NCBI GenBank assembly: GCA_028868535.1
Contig: JAGWUH010000015.1
Coordinates: 1-64,000 of the forward strand
Origin: Sphingomonadales bacterium
GTDB taxonomy: Bacteria; Pseudomonadota; Alphaproteobacteria; Sphingomonadales; Sphingomonadaceae
DNA: 64,000 bases
Direction: 5' to 3'
Shown here: positions 35,357 to 43,978 of the stretch, one piece after another
Numbering within the stretch: position 1 is the first letter of the stretch
Layout: every line of letters begins with the position of its first letter
Notes under the pieces: generated by a model
Database searches by the model: none
What the model was told of the DNA's origin: nothing
Seen by the model: only the letters and a program-made list of their open reading frames with translations
Made by a program: the position numbers and the translations under genes

Positions 35357-38025
35357 ATGAGCAACGTCCCGATCCCGAAGCCCTGCTGCGCGCTGCCGTG
35401 CGCGAGGGGCGGGGGCGCCTCAAGGTTTTCCTCGGGGCGGCTCCGGGGGTGGGCAAGACCTTCGAGATGCTGAGCGAGGGCGCGGCCCGCCGCGCCGCCG
35501 GCACCGATGTCGTCATCGGCATCGTCGAGACGCATGGGCGGCCCGAGACGGAAGCCAGGGCCGCCGGCATCGAGACCGTTCCGCGCAAGGCGGTGGCCTG
35601 GAAGGGGCATCGGCTCGAGGAGATGGACATCGACGCGATCCTCGCGCGGGGGCCGCAGCTGGTGCTGGTCGACGAGCTCGCGCATACCAACGCGCCGGGC
35701 AGCCGCCACGACAAGCGCTGGCAGGACGTCGATGAACTGCTGGCAGCCGGGATCGACGTGTTCTCCACGCTCAACGTGCAGCACATCGAGAGCCTCAACG
35801 ACGTCGTCGCCTCGTTCACGCGGGTGCGCGTGCGCGAGACGCTGCCCGACCGCATCCTCGAGGAGGCGGACATCGAGATCGTCGACATTCCTCCCGACGA
35901 GCTGATCGAGCGGCTGAAGGAGGGGAAGGTCTATATTCCCGAGGAGGCAGGCCGCGCGCTCGGGCACTTCTTCTCGAAGTCGAACCTTTCGGCCTTGCGC
36001 GAACTGGCGCTGCGCCGGGCGGCGCAAGCGGTCGACGCGCAGATGCTCGATCACTTGCGGGCGCATGCGGTCGGCGGCGTCTGGGCCACGGCCGACCGAC
36101 TGGTGGTGGCGGTGAGCGAACAATCGGGTGCTCCCGAACTGGTGCGCGCCGCGAAGCGCATCGCCGATGCCTTGCGCGCGCCGTGGACGGCCGTGCACAT
36201 CGAGACCGCGCGCAACGAACGCTTCGCCGACATCGACAACACCCGCCTGGCCGGGACGCTGCAACTGGCGGCGCAACTGGGGGCGCAGGTGGCGACGCTG
36301 CCGGCGGTGTCGGTCACCGAAGGGTTGATGCGCTTCCTGGGCGAGGCCCGCGCGACGCAGCTCATCGTCGGCAAGTCGGTCCGGTCGCGGTGGTTCGAAC
36401 TGCGCAAGGGCTCGGTCGTCGATCGCCTGGTGCGCGAGACCCCCGGCGTGGCGGTGCACGTGCTGCCGCTGGCGGCCGAACCGCCATCGCCGGCGATGCG
36501 GCGCGGGCGCGGGCCTTCGCGCGGGGGATCGGCAGAGGCCGGGGCCGCCGGCTATCTCTGGTCGCTGCTGCTGGCGGCGCTGGTGACGCTGATCGGCGCG
36601 GCGATCTTCTCGGTCGGCGCGATCACCAACCTCGGGCTGCTCTACCTGCTGCCGGTGACCTTCGCCGCCACCCGGTACGGGCTGCGCACCGGGCTGGTGA
36701 CCGGGCTGGCCTGTTCGCTGGCGTACAACTTCTTCTTCATGCCACCGCTGCACACCTTCACGATCGAGAACCCGGAAAACATCCTGACGGTGCTGGTGCT
36801 GCTCGGCGTCGCGGTGGTGTCGAGCCAGATGGCATCGCGGGTGCGCGCGCAGGCGGTGCTCGCCAGCCGCAGTGCCTCGCAGAACAGCGCGCTGGCCGGT
36901 TTCGCCGGACTGTTGACAGCGGTGCGCACGCGGCAGGAGACGGCGCAACTGGTCTGTGCCGAGATCGGCCGGTTGCTGGGGGTCAACACCGTGATGCTGA
37001 TGCCGCACGAGGAGGCGCTGGTGGTCGAATCGGCGTCGCCGACGACCGTCCACCTGGAGACGCTGGACGAGGCCGCGGCGCGCTGGGCGTTCGATGCCAA
37101 CCGACCCGCGGGGCGCGGCTCGGACACGCTGACGGCGTCGGAATGGTTGTTCCATCCGGTCACGGCCGGGGGCAGGCCGCGCGGCGTCTTCGGCATCGCC
37201 AACGCCGATGCCGGCGCGCCGATCCGTTCCGACCGGTTGCCGATGCTGCTCAGCCTGCTCGACCAGGCGGGGATGGCGCTGGAGCGCATCGCGCTGGAGG
37301 ACGAGATGGCCGGCGTGGTCCAGCTCCGCGAGCGCGACCGTCTGCGCCAGGCGCTGCTGTCGTCGGTCAGCCACGACCTGCGCACGCCGCTGACATCGAT
37401 CCTGGGGGCGCTGGGCGCCATGTCCGCGACGACGCCCGAACAGGAAGCCGAGCTGTCCTCGATGCGGATCGAGGCCGAACGGCTGAACCGGTTCGTCGCC
37501 AACCTGCTGGACATGGCGCGGATCGAGGCGGGGGCGCTGCGCCAGTCGGTGGAGCCGGTGGACCTGGCCGATGCCGTCGCGGCGGCGCTGCACGACGTGC
37601 GCAAGACGTTGGCCGGCAATCCGGTCCGGCTCGACCTGCCGCCGGACCTGCCGTTCGTGCGGGTCGACCCGCAACTGTTCCACCACTGCCTGATCAACCT
37701 GCTGGACAATGCCGTGAAACATGGCGGGACCGGCCAGCCGATCGTGATCGACGCGCGCGAGGACGGGGATGGTCTGGTGCTGCGCATCCGGGATGCCGGA
37801 CCCGGCCTGCCCGACGGGGCCGGCACCCGCATCTTCGAGACGTTCGCGCGGTTCGAGGGGTCGGATCGCAAGGGCGGCACGGGGCTGGGGCTCGCGATCG
37901 TGAAGGGCTTTGCCGAGGCTATGGGGCTGTCCGTCGTCGCATCGAACCGCAGCGATCGGCCCGGCGCCGAGTTCGCGCTGCGGTTCGGCCCGGCGCAGGT
38001 CCTGCGTGAAAGCGACATGGCATGA
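35353..38025 (+). CDS. kdpD: K+-responsive sensor histidine kinase KdpD
   Basis: An 890-aa sensor kinase starting at a GTG coupled to kdpC. Domains in order: KdpD N-terminal P-loop domain (Walker A GAAPGVGKT, 28-36), a Usp-like domain (about 250-370), the DUF4118 four-helix membrane domain (about 395-500), a GAF-like region (about 510-650), HisKA with SVSHDLRTPLTS (His674) and HATPase (LLDNAVKHGG; GGTGLGLAIVKGFAEA). It phosphorylates KdpE when K+ or turgor is low. The length is typical. Confidence 0.95.
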   Translation: MNEQRPDPEALLRAAVREGRGRLKVFLGAAPGVGKTFEMLSEGAARRAAGTDVVIGIVETHGRPETEARAAGIETVPRKAVAWKGHRLEEMDIDAILARGPQLVLVDELAHTNAPGSRHDKRWQDVDELLAAGIDVFSTLNVQHIESLNDVVASFTRVRVRETLPDRILEEADIEIVDIPPDELIERLKEGKVYIPEEAGRALGHFFSKSNLSALRELALRRAAQAVDAQMLDHLRAHAVGGVWATADRLVVAVSEQSGAPELVRAAKRIADALRAPWTAVHIETARNERFADIDNTRLAGTLQLAAQLGAQVATLPAVSVTEGLMRFLGEARATQLIVGKSVRSRWFELRKGSVVDRLVRETPGVAVHVLPLAAEPPSPAMRRGRGPSRGGSAEAGAAGYLWSLLLAALVTLIGAAIFSVGAITNLGLLYLLPVTFAATRYGLRTGLVTGLACSLAYNFFFMPPLHTFTIENPENILTVLVLLGVAVVSSQMASRVRAQAVLASRSASQNSALAGFAGLLTAVRTRQETAQLVCAEIGRLLGVNTVMLMPHEEALVVESASPTTVHLETLDEAAARWAFDANRPAGRGSDTLTASEWLFHPVTAGGRPRGVFGIANADAGAPIRSDRLPMLLSLLDQAGMALERIALEDEMAGVVQLRERDRLRQALLSSVSHDLRTPLTSILGALGAMSATTPEQEAELSSMRIEAERLNRFVANLLDMARIEAGALRQSVEPVDLADAVAAALHDVRKTLAGNPVRLDLPPDLPFVRVDPQLFHHCLINLLDNAVKHGGTGQPIVIDAREDGDGLVLRIRDAGPGLPDGAGTRIFETFARFEGSDRKGGTGLGLAIVKGFAEAMGLSVVASNRSDRPGAEFALRFGPAQVLRESDMA

Positions 38026-38723
38026 GCGTGGCCGCGCACATCCTGGTGGTCGATGACGAACCCGCCATTCGCCGGTTGCTTTGCACCAGCCTCGAAAGAG
38101 CGGGCTATGGCGTCTGTTCCGCCGGATCGGCGCGCGAGGCGATGGGGGTGACGGCGGCCGAACGGATCGACTTGGTGCTGCTGGACCTCGGCCTGCCCGA
38201 CCGGGACGGGCTGGAGCTGATCCCGATCCTGCGTTCCTCAGGTTCGGCCGTGATCGTCGTTTCCGCACGCGACGCGACCGAGCAGAAGGTCGCCGCGCTC
38301 GACCTCGGCGCCAACGACTATGTCACCAAGCCGTTCGATTCCGAGGAAGTGCTGGCGCGCATCCGGTCGGCACTGCGCACGCGGCTGGGGGTGGAAACCA
38401 GCCAGCCGCTGGTGACGATCGGCGATCTGGAGATCGATCTCGCCAGGCGGCAGGTGCGCAAGGGCGGCCGGGAGATCCACCTGACGCCGCGCGAATACGC
38501 GCTGATCGCCGAACTGGCGAAGCGGCCGGGCTGCGTGGTCACGCACGCGCACCTGCTGAAGGCGGTCTGGGGCATCGGCCACGAGCACGATGTCGAGTAT
38601 CTGCGCGTGGCGGCGCGCAGCCTGCGATTGAAGATCGAGGACGATCCGGCGCAGCCGCGCATTCTCCGCAACGACCCCGGCATCGGCTATCGGCTGGTCG
38701 AGGCGTCGGCGGGCAGCCGGTGA
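38022..38723 (+). CDS. kdpE: response regulator KdpE
   Basis: A 233-aa OmpR-family regulator: receiver domain with DDEP (acidic pocket), LVLLDLGLPDRDG (phospho-Asp) and the VTKPFDSEEV lysine region, then a winged-helix DNA-binding domain (VRKGGREIHLTPREYALIAELA; VEYLRVAARSLRLKIEDDP). It activates kdp transcription after phosphorylation by KdpD. The start overlaps the kdpD stop (ATGA). Its 3' end overlaps the convergent dehydrogenase gene by 37 bp. Confidence 0.94.
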   Translation: MSVAAHILVVDDEPAIRRLLCTSLERAGYGVCSAGSAREAMGVTAAERIDLVLLDLGLPDRDGLELIPILRSSGSAVIVVSARDATEQKVAALDLGANDYVTKPFDSEEVLARIRSALRTRLGVETSQPLVTIGDLEIDLARRQVRKGGREIHLTPREYALIAELAKRPGCVVTHAHLLKAVWGIGHEHDVEYLRVAARSLRLKIEDDPAQPRILRNDPGIGYRLVEASAGSR

Positions 38724-40081
38724 CGGGGGTATCTCGCCGGAAGGCGCGCGGTCAGTGCGCCCGGGGGGGCGGCGGCGGCGGCGCTGATCCGCCAGACGGC
38801 ATTGCCGGCGTCGTCCGCGACGAGCAGCGCGCCGGTGCGATCGAGCGCGACGCCGACCGGCCGCCCCCGCACCGTCTTGCCGTCGGGCGCGAGGAAGCCG
38901 GTGACGACGGGAATCGGCGCCCCCTGCGGGCGGCCGTCGACGAAAGGCACGAAGATCACTTGGTAACCGTTGAGGGGGTCGCGGTCCCAGCTGCCATGTT
39001 CGCCGACGAAGGCGCCATCGGCGAAGCGCGGCGACAACGTCTGGCCCTGGCTGAACGCCAGCCCCAGCGCGGCGACGTGCGAGCTGAGGCCGTAGTCCGG
39101 CTTGATCGCCTTCGCCACCATGGCCGGGTTGCGGGGGTGGACGCGGACGTCGACATGCTGGCCCCAGTAGCTCCAGGGCCAGCCGTAGAATCCGCCCTCG
39201 CGGATTGCGGTCAGGTAGTCCGGCACCAGGTCCGGCCCGATTTCGTCGCGCTCGTTGACGACGGCGAACAGGCGGCCGGTGCCGGGCTGGATCGCCAGGT
39301 TTGTCGGGTTGCGGGTGCCGGTGGCGTAGACCCGCCGGGCGCCGGTCGCCCGGTCTATCGCGTAGATGGCGGCGCGGCCCTGCTCGGCGTCCATGCCGTT
39401 CTCGGTGATGTTGCTGTTCGAGCCGACGCCGACGTAGAGCGTGTTCCCGTCGGGGCTGGCGACCAGGGACTTGGTCCAGTGGTGGTTGATCTGGCCGGCC
39501 GGGAGATCGGTCAGCTTCGTCGGCGGGGCGGAAATGCGCGTCTGGCCCAATGCGAGCGGAAAGGCGAGGATGGCGTCGGTATCGGCGACGTAGAGCGTGC
39601 CGGCGACCCAGGCCACGCCGTACGGCGAATGCAGGTGGTCGACCAGCACCGTGCGCAGTTCGACGATGCCGTCGCCGTTGGCATCGTGCAGCAGGGTTAT
39701 CCGGTTCCCGCCCTTGCCGGCGGCGCCGGCCTTCGCCTTGACCTTGCCCTGGACATAGTCCTTCGGCCGGAAAGCCACGGTCCCGGGCCCGTTCGCTTCG
39801 ACCACGAGGACGTCGCCGTTGGGCAGGGCATGGACGATGCGCGGGTGCATCAGCCCGGTCGCCATGGCGCGGATGGCGAGGCCGGCGGGAACGGTCGGGG
39901 TCTGGCCCGGCGCCCATCCGGTCGCCTGCGGCACGCGCATCGGCGGGAGCAGGTACTGCGCGGGCTCGGGCAGATAAGGATCTGGACCGTACTGCCGCGA
40001 CGGATCGCCGCCCTTGGCGCTGCACGCCGCAAGCAGGACGGTGGCCGCAAGGGCGGCCAGCGACAGGGCGCGGCGGCTCAC
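38687..40081 (-). CDS. PQQ-dependent sugar/sorbosone dehydrogenase-like lipoprotein
   Basis: A 464-aa beta-propeller (SGL/GSDH-like) protein. It begins at a GTG that overlaps the stop of the upstream DUF2231 gene (GTGA). The N terminus has a lipobox, LLAAC, so it is predicted to be a lipoprotein facing the periplasm. NPTNLAIQPGTGRLFAVVNERDEIG, GGFYGWPWSYWGQH and VGEHGSWDRDPLNGY are typical of L-sorbosone dehydrogenase-like proteins, which oxidise aldoses with PQQ. The coupled DUF2231 membrane protein might pass electrons on. The 3' end overlaps kdpE. Confidence 0.82.
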   Translation of the reverse strand: MSRRALSLAALAATVLLAACSAKGGDPSRQYGPDPYLPEPAQYLLPPMRVPQATGWAPGQTPTVPAGLAIRAMATGLMHPRIVHALPNGDVLVVEANGPGTVAFRPKDYVQGKVKAKAGAAGKGGNRITLLHDANGDGIVELRTVLVDHLHSPYGVAWVAGTLYVADTDAILAFPLALGQTRISAPPTKLTDLPAGQINHHWTKSLVASPDGNTLYVGVGSNSNITENGMDAEQGRAAIYAIDRATGARRVYATGTRNPTNLAIQPGTGRLFAVVNERDEIGPDLVPDYLTAIREGGFYGWPWSYWGQHVDVRVHPRNPAMVAKAIKPDYGLSSHVAALGLAFSQGQTLSPRFADGAFVGEHGSWDRDPLNGYQVIFVPFVDGRPQGAPIPVVTGFLAPDGKTVRGRPVGVALDRTGALLVADDAGNAVWRISAAAAAPPGALTARLPARYPRHRLPADASTSR

Positions 40082-40509
40082 CGGGGCAGCTCGCGATCGC
40101 GTTCCGGCGGCAGGGTTACCCGCCAGCCGCGCACGCCGGCCAGCAGCAGCAGGGCGGCGACCGCCGCCGAAAGGATCAGGCCCTGCGGCACGACCGAGGT
40201 CCAGGCATCGCGCGTGTGAACGAGGATGTTCACGATCGACAGCAGCGCGGCGAGCGCAAGCAGGGCGAAGTCGAGCCAGCGCATCGGCCCGGCCCATCCG
40301 GCAAGGCGGTCGATCAGCAGGACGATCGCGGCCGCCAGCGCCAGGACGAGTCCGCCGGTGATCAGCCAGGCCGAGAAGTTCGCCCACTGCATCAGCGCGT
40401 TGCCGGAATACATGCAGTCGGTGAAGAAGGCGGCGATCAGCAGGGTCGCGCCCATCGCCGCGATGAGCGGGTGCCAGGGGCCGGCGAGGCGGTTGCGAGA
40501 TGAAGCCAT
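40078..40509 (-). CDS. DUF2231 family membrane protein
   Basis: A 143-aa inner-membrane protein with four hydrophobic helices. It begins MASSRNRLAGPWHPLIAAMG, with the His-Pro near the first helix that is typical of DUF2231, and has conserved Cys/Asn in DCMYSGNALMQW. The family is predicted to be redox-linked and is often paired with soluble or PQQ-type dehydrogenases; here its stop overlaps the dehydrogenase start. The ATG at 40509 is the first of the conserved part. Function unproven. Confidence 0.75.
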   Translation of the reverse strand: MASSRNRLAGPWHPLIAAMGATLLIAAFFTDCMYSGNALMQWANFSAWLITGGLVLALAAAIVLLIDRLAGWAGPMRWLDFALLALAALLSIVNILVHTRDAWTSVVPQGLILSAAVAALLLLAGVRGWRVTLPPERDRELPR

Positions 40510-40557
40510 GGGCGTCCTGCCTCCCGGGCGCGCGAAGCAGCGCGGCAATGGGTGGGG

Positions 40558-40583
40558 AATGCGCGGGCCGGGACGATGGTTCC
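40558..40583 (-). promoter_or_regulatory. near-consensus EcfG-like promoter before the DUF2231 gene
   Basis: GGAAC (40583-40579) is followed after 17 bp by CATT (40561-40558), one mismatch from CGTT. It lies 49 bp before the DUF2231 start in the 100-bp gap. One mismatch in a GC-rich background makes this weak, but the gene cluster is already headed by a perfect EcfG site. Confidence 0.3.
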
Positions 40584-40609
40584 GCCGGGGGTGATCGTTC
40601 CGGTGAGCT

Positions 40610-41248
40610 TCAGGGGCGTTCGGGTGGCGGCGTCGACGGGCTGCCCGCGGCCATGCCGGCGCGGGTGATCGCGCCGCAGAGCAGGCAGCCGATGGCCAGG
40701 GCGGCGCCATGGATGTCGGTGATCAGGCACAGGCCTGCGGCTGCCGCCAGACCGGCGATGGCGGCGGGCCGATCGGCGGGGCGCACCGGCCGGGCGCAGG
40801 CGAGTGCCAGCAGGGCGCCGGCGAGGCTCATGTAGCCGACCGAGTTGCCGGCGCCGACGGGTTGCCACCACAGCCCGACCACTTCGCTTCCCAGCGCGCC
40901 GGCCAGATAGATGACCAGCCATTGCCACCGTGCCAGCGACGCTTCGGCGATCGAGCCCAGCATGGCGAGCGCGACGATGTTGAAGACCTCGCCCGCAGGG
41001 GAGCCGGACTGCAGCCAGAAGGCGGTGAACAGGCGGTGGAACTGGCCCTGCGCCACCGCGCCTGCGTCGCGCCGCCCCCATTCGAGGAGACCGGGCCAGC
41101 GCCCCTCGGCCAGCAGCGCGGCGGAGAGGAGGACGACGAACGTCGCGGTCAGGACCGGGCGCCCGATCGTGCCGTTCGCCCGCGCCCTGCCGAGCCGGGC
41201 TGCGATCAGGTAGGCGACTATCGTCAAGGGCAGGGCATAAGTGCTCAT
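40610..41248 (-). CDS. rhomboid-family intramembrane protease-like protein
   Basis: A 212-aa protein with about six membrane segments. The catalytic pair of rhomboids appears as GNSVGYMS (G-x-S-x-G, nucleophile Ser) and ITDIHGAALAIG (general base His), and LARWQWLVIYLAGALGSE matches the helix before the serine. The short C-terminal tail is Pro-rich. It lies 16 bp after the MHYT kinase gene in the same direction. The substrate is unknown. The ATG at 41248 is the first ATG after the upstream gene. Confidence 0.75.
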   Translation of the reverse strand: MSTYALPLTIVAYLIAARLGRARANGTIGRPVLTATFVVLLSAALLAEGRWPGLLEWGRRDAGAVAQGQFHRLFTAFWLQSGSPAGEVFNIVALAMLGSIAEASLARWQWLVIYLAGALGSEVVGLWWQPVGAGNSVGYMSLAGALLALACARPVRPADRPAAIAGLAAAAGLCLITDIHGAALAIGCLLCGAITRAGMAAGSPSTPPPERP

Positions 41249-41264
41249 CTTCGTCCCCCATTGC

Positions 41265-43718
41265 TCATGGCTGCGCTTGCGGAATTGGCCGGGCCGGTGC
41301 CAGGCGGGCCAGCGTGGCGAGAAGCTCTTCCTGGCGGAACGGCTTGCGCAGCGAGCAGCCGTTCGGGCCGACGACCCTGTCGATCGCGGCGGTGTCGGCA
41401 AAGCCGGTGGCGAAGACGATCGGCAGTTCCGGCCAGCGCCGGCGGACCTGTGCGGCCACTTCGGCGCCGGTCATTCCGGGCATGGCGTAATCGAGCAGGA
41501 CGACATCGGGACGAAGCTGTTCCAGCGCCAGCAGCGCCGCGGGACCGTTGCAGGCGGTGACGACGGCATGGCCGGCATCCTCGAGCATCCGCTGCAGGAG
41601 TTCGCGAAACTGGTCGTCGTCGTCGACGGCGAGGATCGTCAGCGGCGCGGCAGGCGTGGCGGACGAACCGGTGGACGGCCTGTCCTGGACCGCGACCGCC
41701 TGCGGGGACCTGGCCAGCAGCACGTGCACGGTCGTGCCGAGGCCGGGCGTGCTCTCGATCCGGGCGGTTCCTCCCGCCTTGCGGGCGCTGCCGTAGATCT
41801 GCGACAGCCCCAGGCCGGTGCCCTTGCCGACCGGCTTGGTGGTGAAGAACGGCTCCATGGCGCGGCGCAAGGTATCGGCGTCCATGCCGAGACCGGTGTC
41901 CGTGACCGAAAGCTGCACGTATTCACCATCGCCGAGCTCGGGATCGGACCGGATCGTGCGGACGCGGGTGCGGATGGTGAGGCGGCCGCCATCAGGCATG
42001 GCATCACGCGCGTTGATGACGAGGTTGAGCACCATCATTTCGACTTGCGTCGGATCGCCGATCACCGGGACCGGGTTGGGGTTGAGATCGAACTCCAGCT
42101 CGATCTTCGATCCCAGCGTGCGCCGCAGGAGATCGGCGATCCCGGCGATGACGTCGCAGACCACGACGGGTTGCAAGGTGATCGCCTGCGCGCGCGAGAA
42201 CGAGAGGAGCTGGCCGGTCAGCTTGCTGCCGCGTTCGGCCGCTTCGAGCCCGGCTTCGGCAAAGTGGCGGACGCGCTCGGGATCGTCGGCGCGGCGGCCG
42301 ATCAGCTGGAAGGCACCGACCACGGATGCGAGCAGGTTGTTGAAATCGTGCGCGATGCCCGACGCCAGCTGTCCGATCGCCTCCATCTTCTGGCTTTGCA
42401 GCAGTGCTTCCTGGGCCTGCCGGAGTTCCGCCGTCCGCGCCTCGACCCGCGCCTCCAGTTCGGCGTTCAGCGCGCGCAGCTGCCTCTCGACGGCGGCCCG
42501 CTCGACCACAAGCCGCGTTCGTTCGGCCAGCTCCTCCATGAAGGCGATTTCATCCCGGCGCCACGTGCGCGGCTTGCGGTCGTTCAGGTAGACGATCGTC
42601 CGCAGGCGCCCGTCGCGCACGAACGGCACGACCAGGATGGCCCGCGTGTCGACCTGCCGCGCGGTCTCGCGCGTCCGGGCTTCATCGCTGACTTCGGCTT
42701 CCTGCAGATCGTCGACGACGATGGTGACGCCGTCGTGCAGGGCCTTGACGATCTTCACGCCGAAGGCCGCCGCGGGATAGTTGCCCAGAAGGGGCGGGAC
42801 CGAGCCGTCGGTCCAGCAGGTATCGTATTCGAACTGGTCCGATGCCGCATCGAGCTGGCCATAGCCCGTCCGGCTGACGCCGAAATGCTCACCCATGAGC
42901 GCCGCGACCTGGTCGAGCGCCTCTGGGTGCGCATCGTCCCGAAGGACATCGGCGATCTTCAGGCGCAGCGCCACGCGTGCCTCGCGGCGGACCAGTGCCT
43001 GGAAGATCTCGTCGACGCGCGCGGCGCCGAGGGCGAAGAGCAGGATCACCAGGGTCAGGAAGCCAATGCCGGCGGCGAGGTAGAACCGGCCGACGCCGGC
43101 CGGGCCGTCGCCGGGCAGGGCCGTGAAGGGCTGGATCGAGGCCGCCCGCATGCCGGCGTAGTGCATGCCGGAGATCGCGGCGCCCATGAAGCAGGCCGCC
43201 AGGACCTGGCCGGGCGCGTTGCGATCGGTGGCGGCCAGGCGCAACGACGCGGTGGCGGCGATGATCGCGATGACGATCGAAGCCGCGACCCAGGCCGGAT
43301 CGTATCGGACCAGGGCCGGCAGGCGCAACGCCGCCATGCCGACGTAGTGCATCGCGACGACGCCGGCGCCCATCAGCAGCCCCGCCGCCATCGTCCACCG
43401 CAGGTTCGCGGGGCGGCGGTTCATGACGGCGAAGCCGCCGCCGGTGAAGGCCACTGCCAGCACCAGCGAGAGCGCGGTGAGCCAGCCGACGTAACCCGTC
43501 CGGGTGCCGGGCAGCTGCACCGCGAGCATGGCGACGAAATGCATCGACCAGATGCCGCCGCCCAGAGTGGCCGCCGATGCCATGAGCCAGAAGCGGCGCA
43601 TCCATTGCGCGGAGGTGCGGATGCGGCGCGCGAGGTTGAGCGCGGTGTAGGATGCAAACACGGCGAGGAGGACGGAGATGCCGACAAGCATCGGATCGTG
43701 GTGCAACGGCACGGTCAT
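41265..43718 (-). CDS. MHYT-domain hybrid sensor histidine kinase
   Basis: An 817-aa membrane kinase. The N terminus (about 5-240) is an MHYT sensor with seven helices; the Met-His-Tyr repeats appear as SMHFVAML, AMHYVGMA and GMHYAGMR, and these His residues are proposed to bind copper. A GAF domain follows (about 265-420), then HisKA with GIAHDFNN (His457), HATPase (PEFGDGEYVQLSVTD-type G boxes) and a C-terminal receiver (Asp743 in LLDYAMPG). The start at 43718 is the ATG closest before the first MHYT helix, preceded by GAAGGTG. A consensus EcfG-like promoter lies 158 bp upstream. MHYT proteins are thought to sense O2, CO or NO. Confidence 0.9.
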   Translation of the reverse strand: MTVPLHHDPMLVGISVLLAVFASYTALNLARRIRTSAQWMRRFWLMASAATLGGGIWSMHFVAMLAVQLPGTRTGYVGWLTALSLVLAVAFTGGGFAVMNRRPANLRWTMAAGLLMGAGVVAMHYVGMAALRLPALVRYDPAWVAASIVIAIIAATASLRLAATDRNAPGQVLAACFMGAAISGMHYAGMRAASIQPFTALPGDGPAGVGRFYLAAGIGFLTLVILLFALGAARVDEIFQALVRREARVALRLKIADVLRDDAHPEALDQVAALMGEHFGVSRTGYGQLDAASDQFEYDTCWTDGSVPPLLGNYPAAAFGVKIVKALHDGVTIVVDDLQEAEVSDEARTRETARQVDTRAILVVPFVRDGRLRTIVYLNDRKPRTWRRDEIAFMEELAERTRLVVERAAVERQLRALNAELEARVEARTAELRQAQEALLQSQKMEAIGQLASGIAHDFNNLLASVVGAFQLIGRRADDPERVRHFAEAGLEAAERGSKLTGQLLSFSRAQAITLQPVVVCDVIAGIADLLRRTLGSKIELEFDLNPNPVPVIGDPTQVEMMVLNLVINARDAMPDGGRLTIRTRVRTIRSDPELGDGEYVQLSVTDTGLGMDADTLRRAMEPFFTTKPVGKGTGLGLSQIYGSARKAGGTARIESTPGLGTTVHVLLARSPQAVAVQDRPSTGSSATPAAPLTILAVDDDDQFRELLQRMLEDAGHAVVTACNGPAALLALEQLRPDVVLLDYAMPGMTGAEVAAQVRRRWPELPIVFATGFADTAAIDRVVGPNGCSLRKPFRQEELLATLARLAPARPIPQAQP

Positions 43719-43875
43719 CGACGCACCTTCAGCCGCACCGGGGAGCTGCCGTCGATGTCGCTGTCGCCCCGCTTCGCCACCGCGCCATCGCCACCTGCCA
43801 TGCCCCACTCCCCGTCGGCCGGCGGTGTGCATCGCTTCGTGGGGCGATGCCATTCAAGAGCCGGCACAGCCGGAA

Positions 43876-43900
43876 AACGTCGACGGCGCTGGGTCGTTCC
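43876..43900 (-). promoter_or_regulatory. EcfG-type promoter upstream of the MHYT hybrid kinase
   Basis: On the minus strand GGAAC (43900-43896) is followed after exactly 16 bp by CGTT (43879-43876), a perfect match to GGAAC-N16-CGTT. It points to the MHYT kinase (start 43718), giving a leader near 150 nt. The same architecture precedes kaiC at 15684-15708. Confidence 0.7.
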
Positions 43901-43933
43901 CGTTTGCCTGCCGCGGTCCGCGAATTTTGCGGC

Positions 43934-43977
43934 GTATTCGGGGCGGGGTCCTCCCCGATTGCCCCCGCCCCGAATAC
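43934..43977 (-). terminator. terminator hairpin after the second TonB receptor gene
   Basis: GTATTCGGGGCGGGG (43934-43948) pairs perfectly with CCCCGCCCCGAATAC (43963-43977), a 15-bp stem ending one base from the receptor's stop codon. No long T-tract follows. Confidence 0.7.
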
Positions 43978-43978
43978 C

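Noticed and set aside
35176..38268. A 1030-aa open frame antisense to kdpD/kdpE, and many similar antisense frames over 300 codons (such as 8281-10704, 12288-13889 and 26024-28246).
   Set aside because: They mirror real genes in high-GC DNA, have Arg/Gly/Ala-rich low-complexity translations, and show no domains or ribosome-binding sites.
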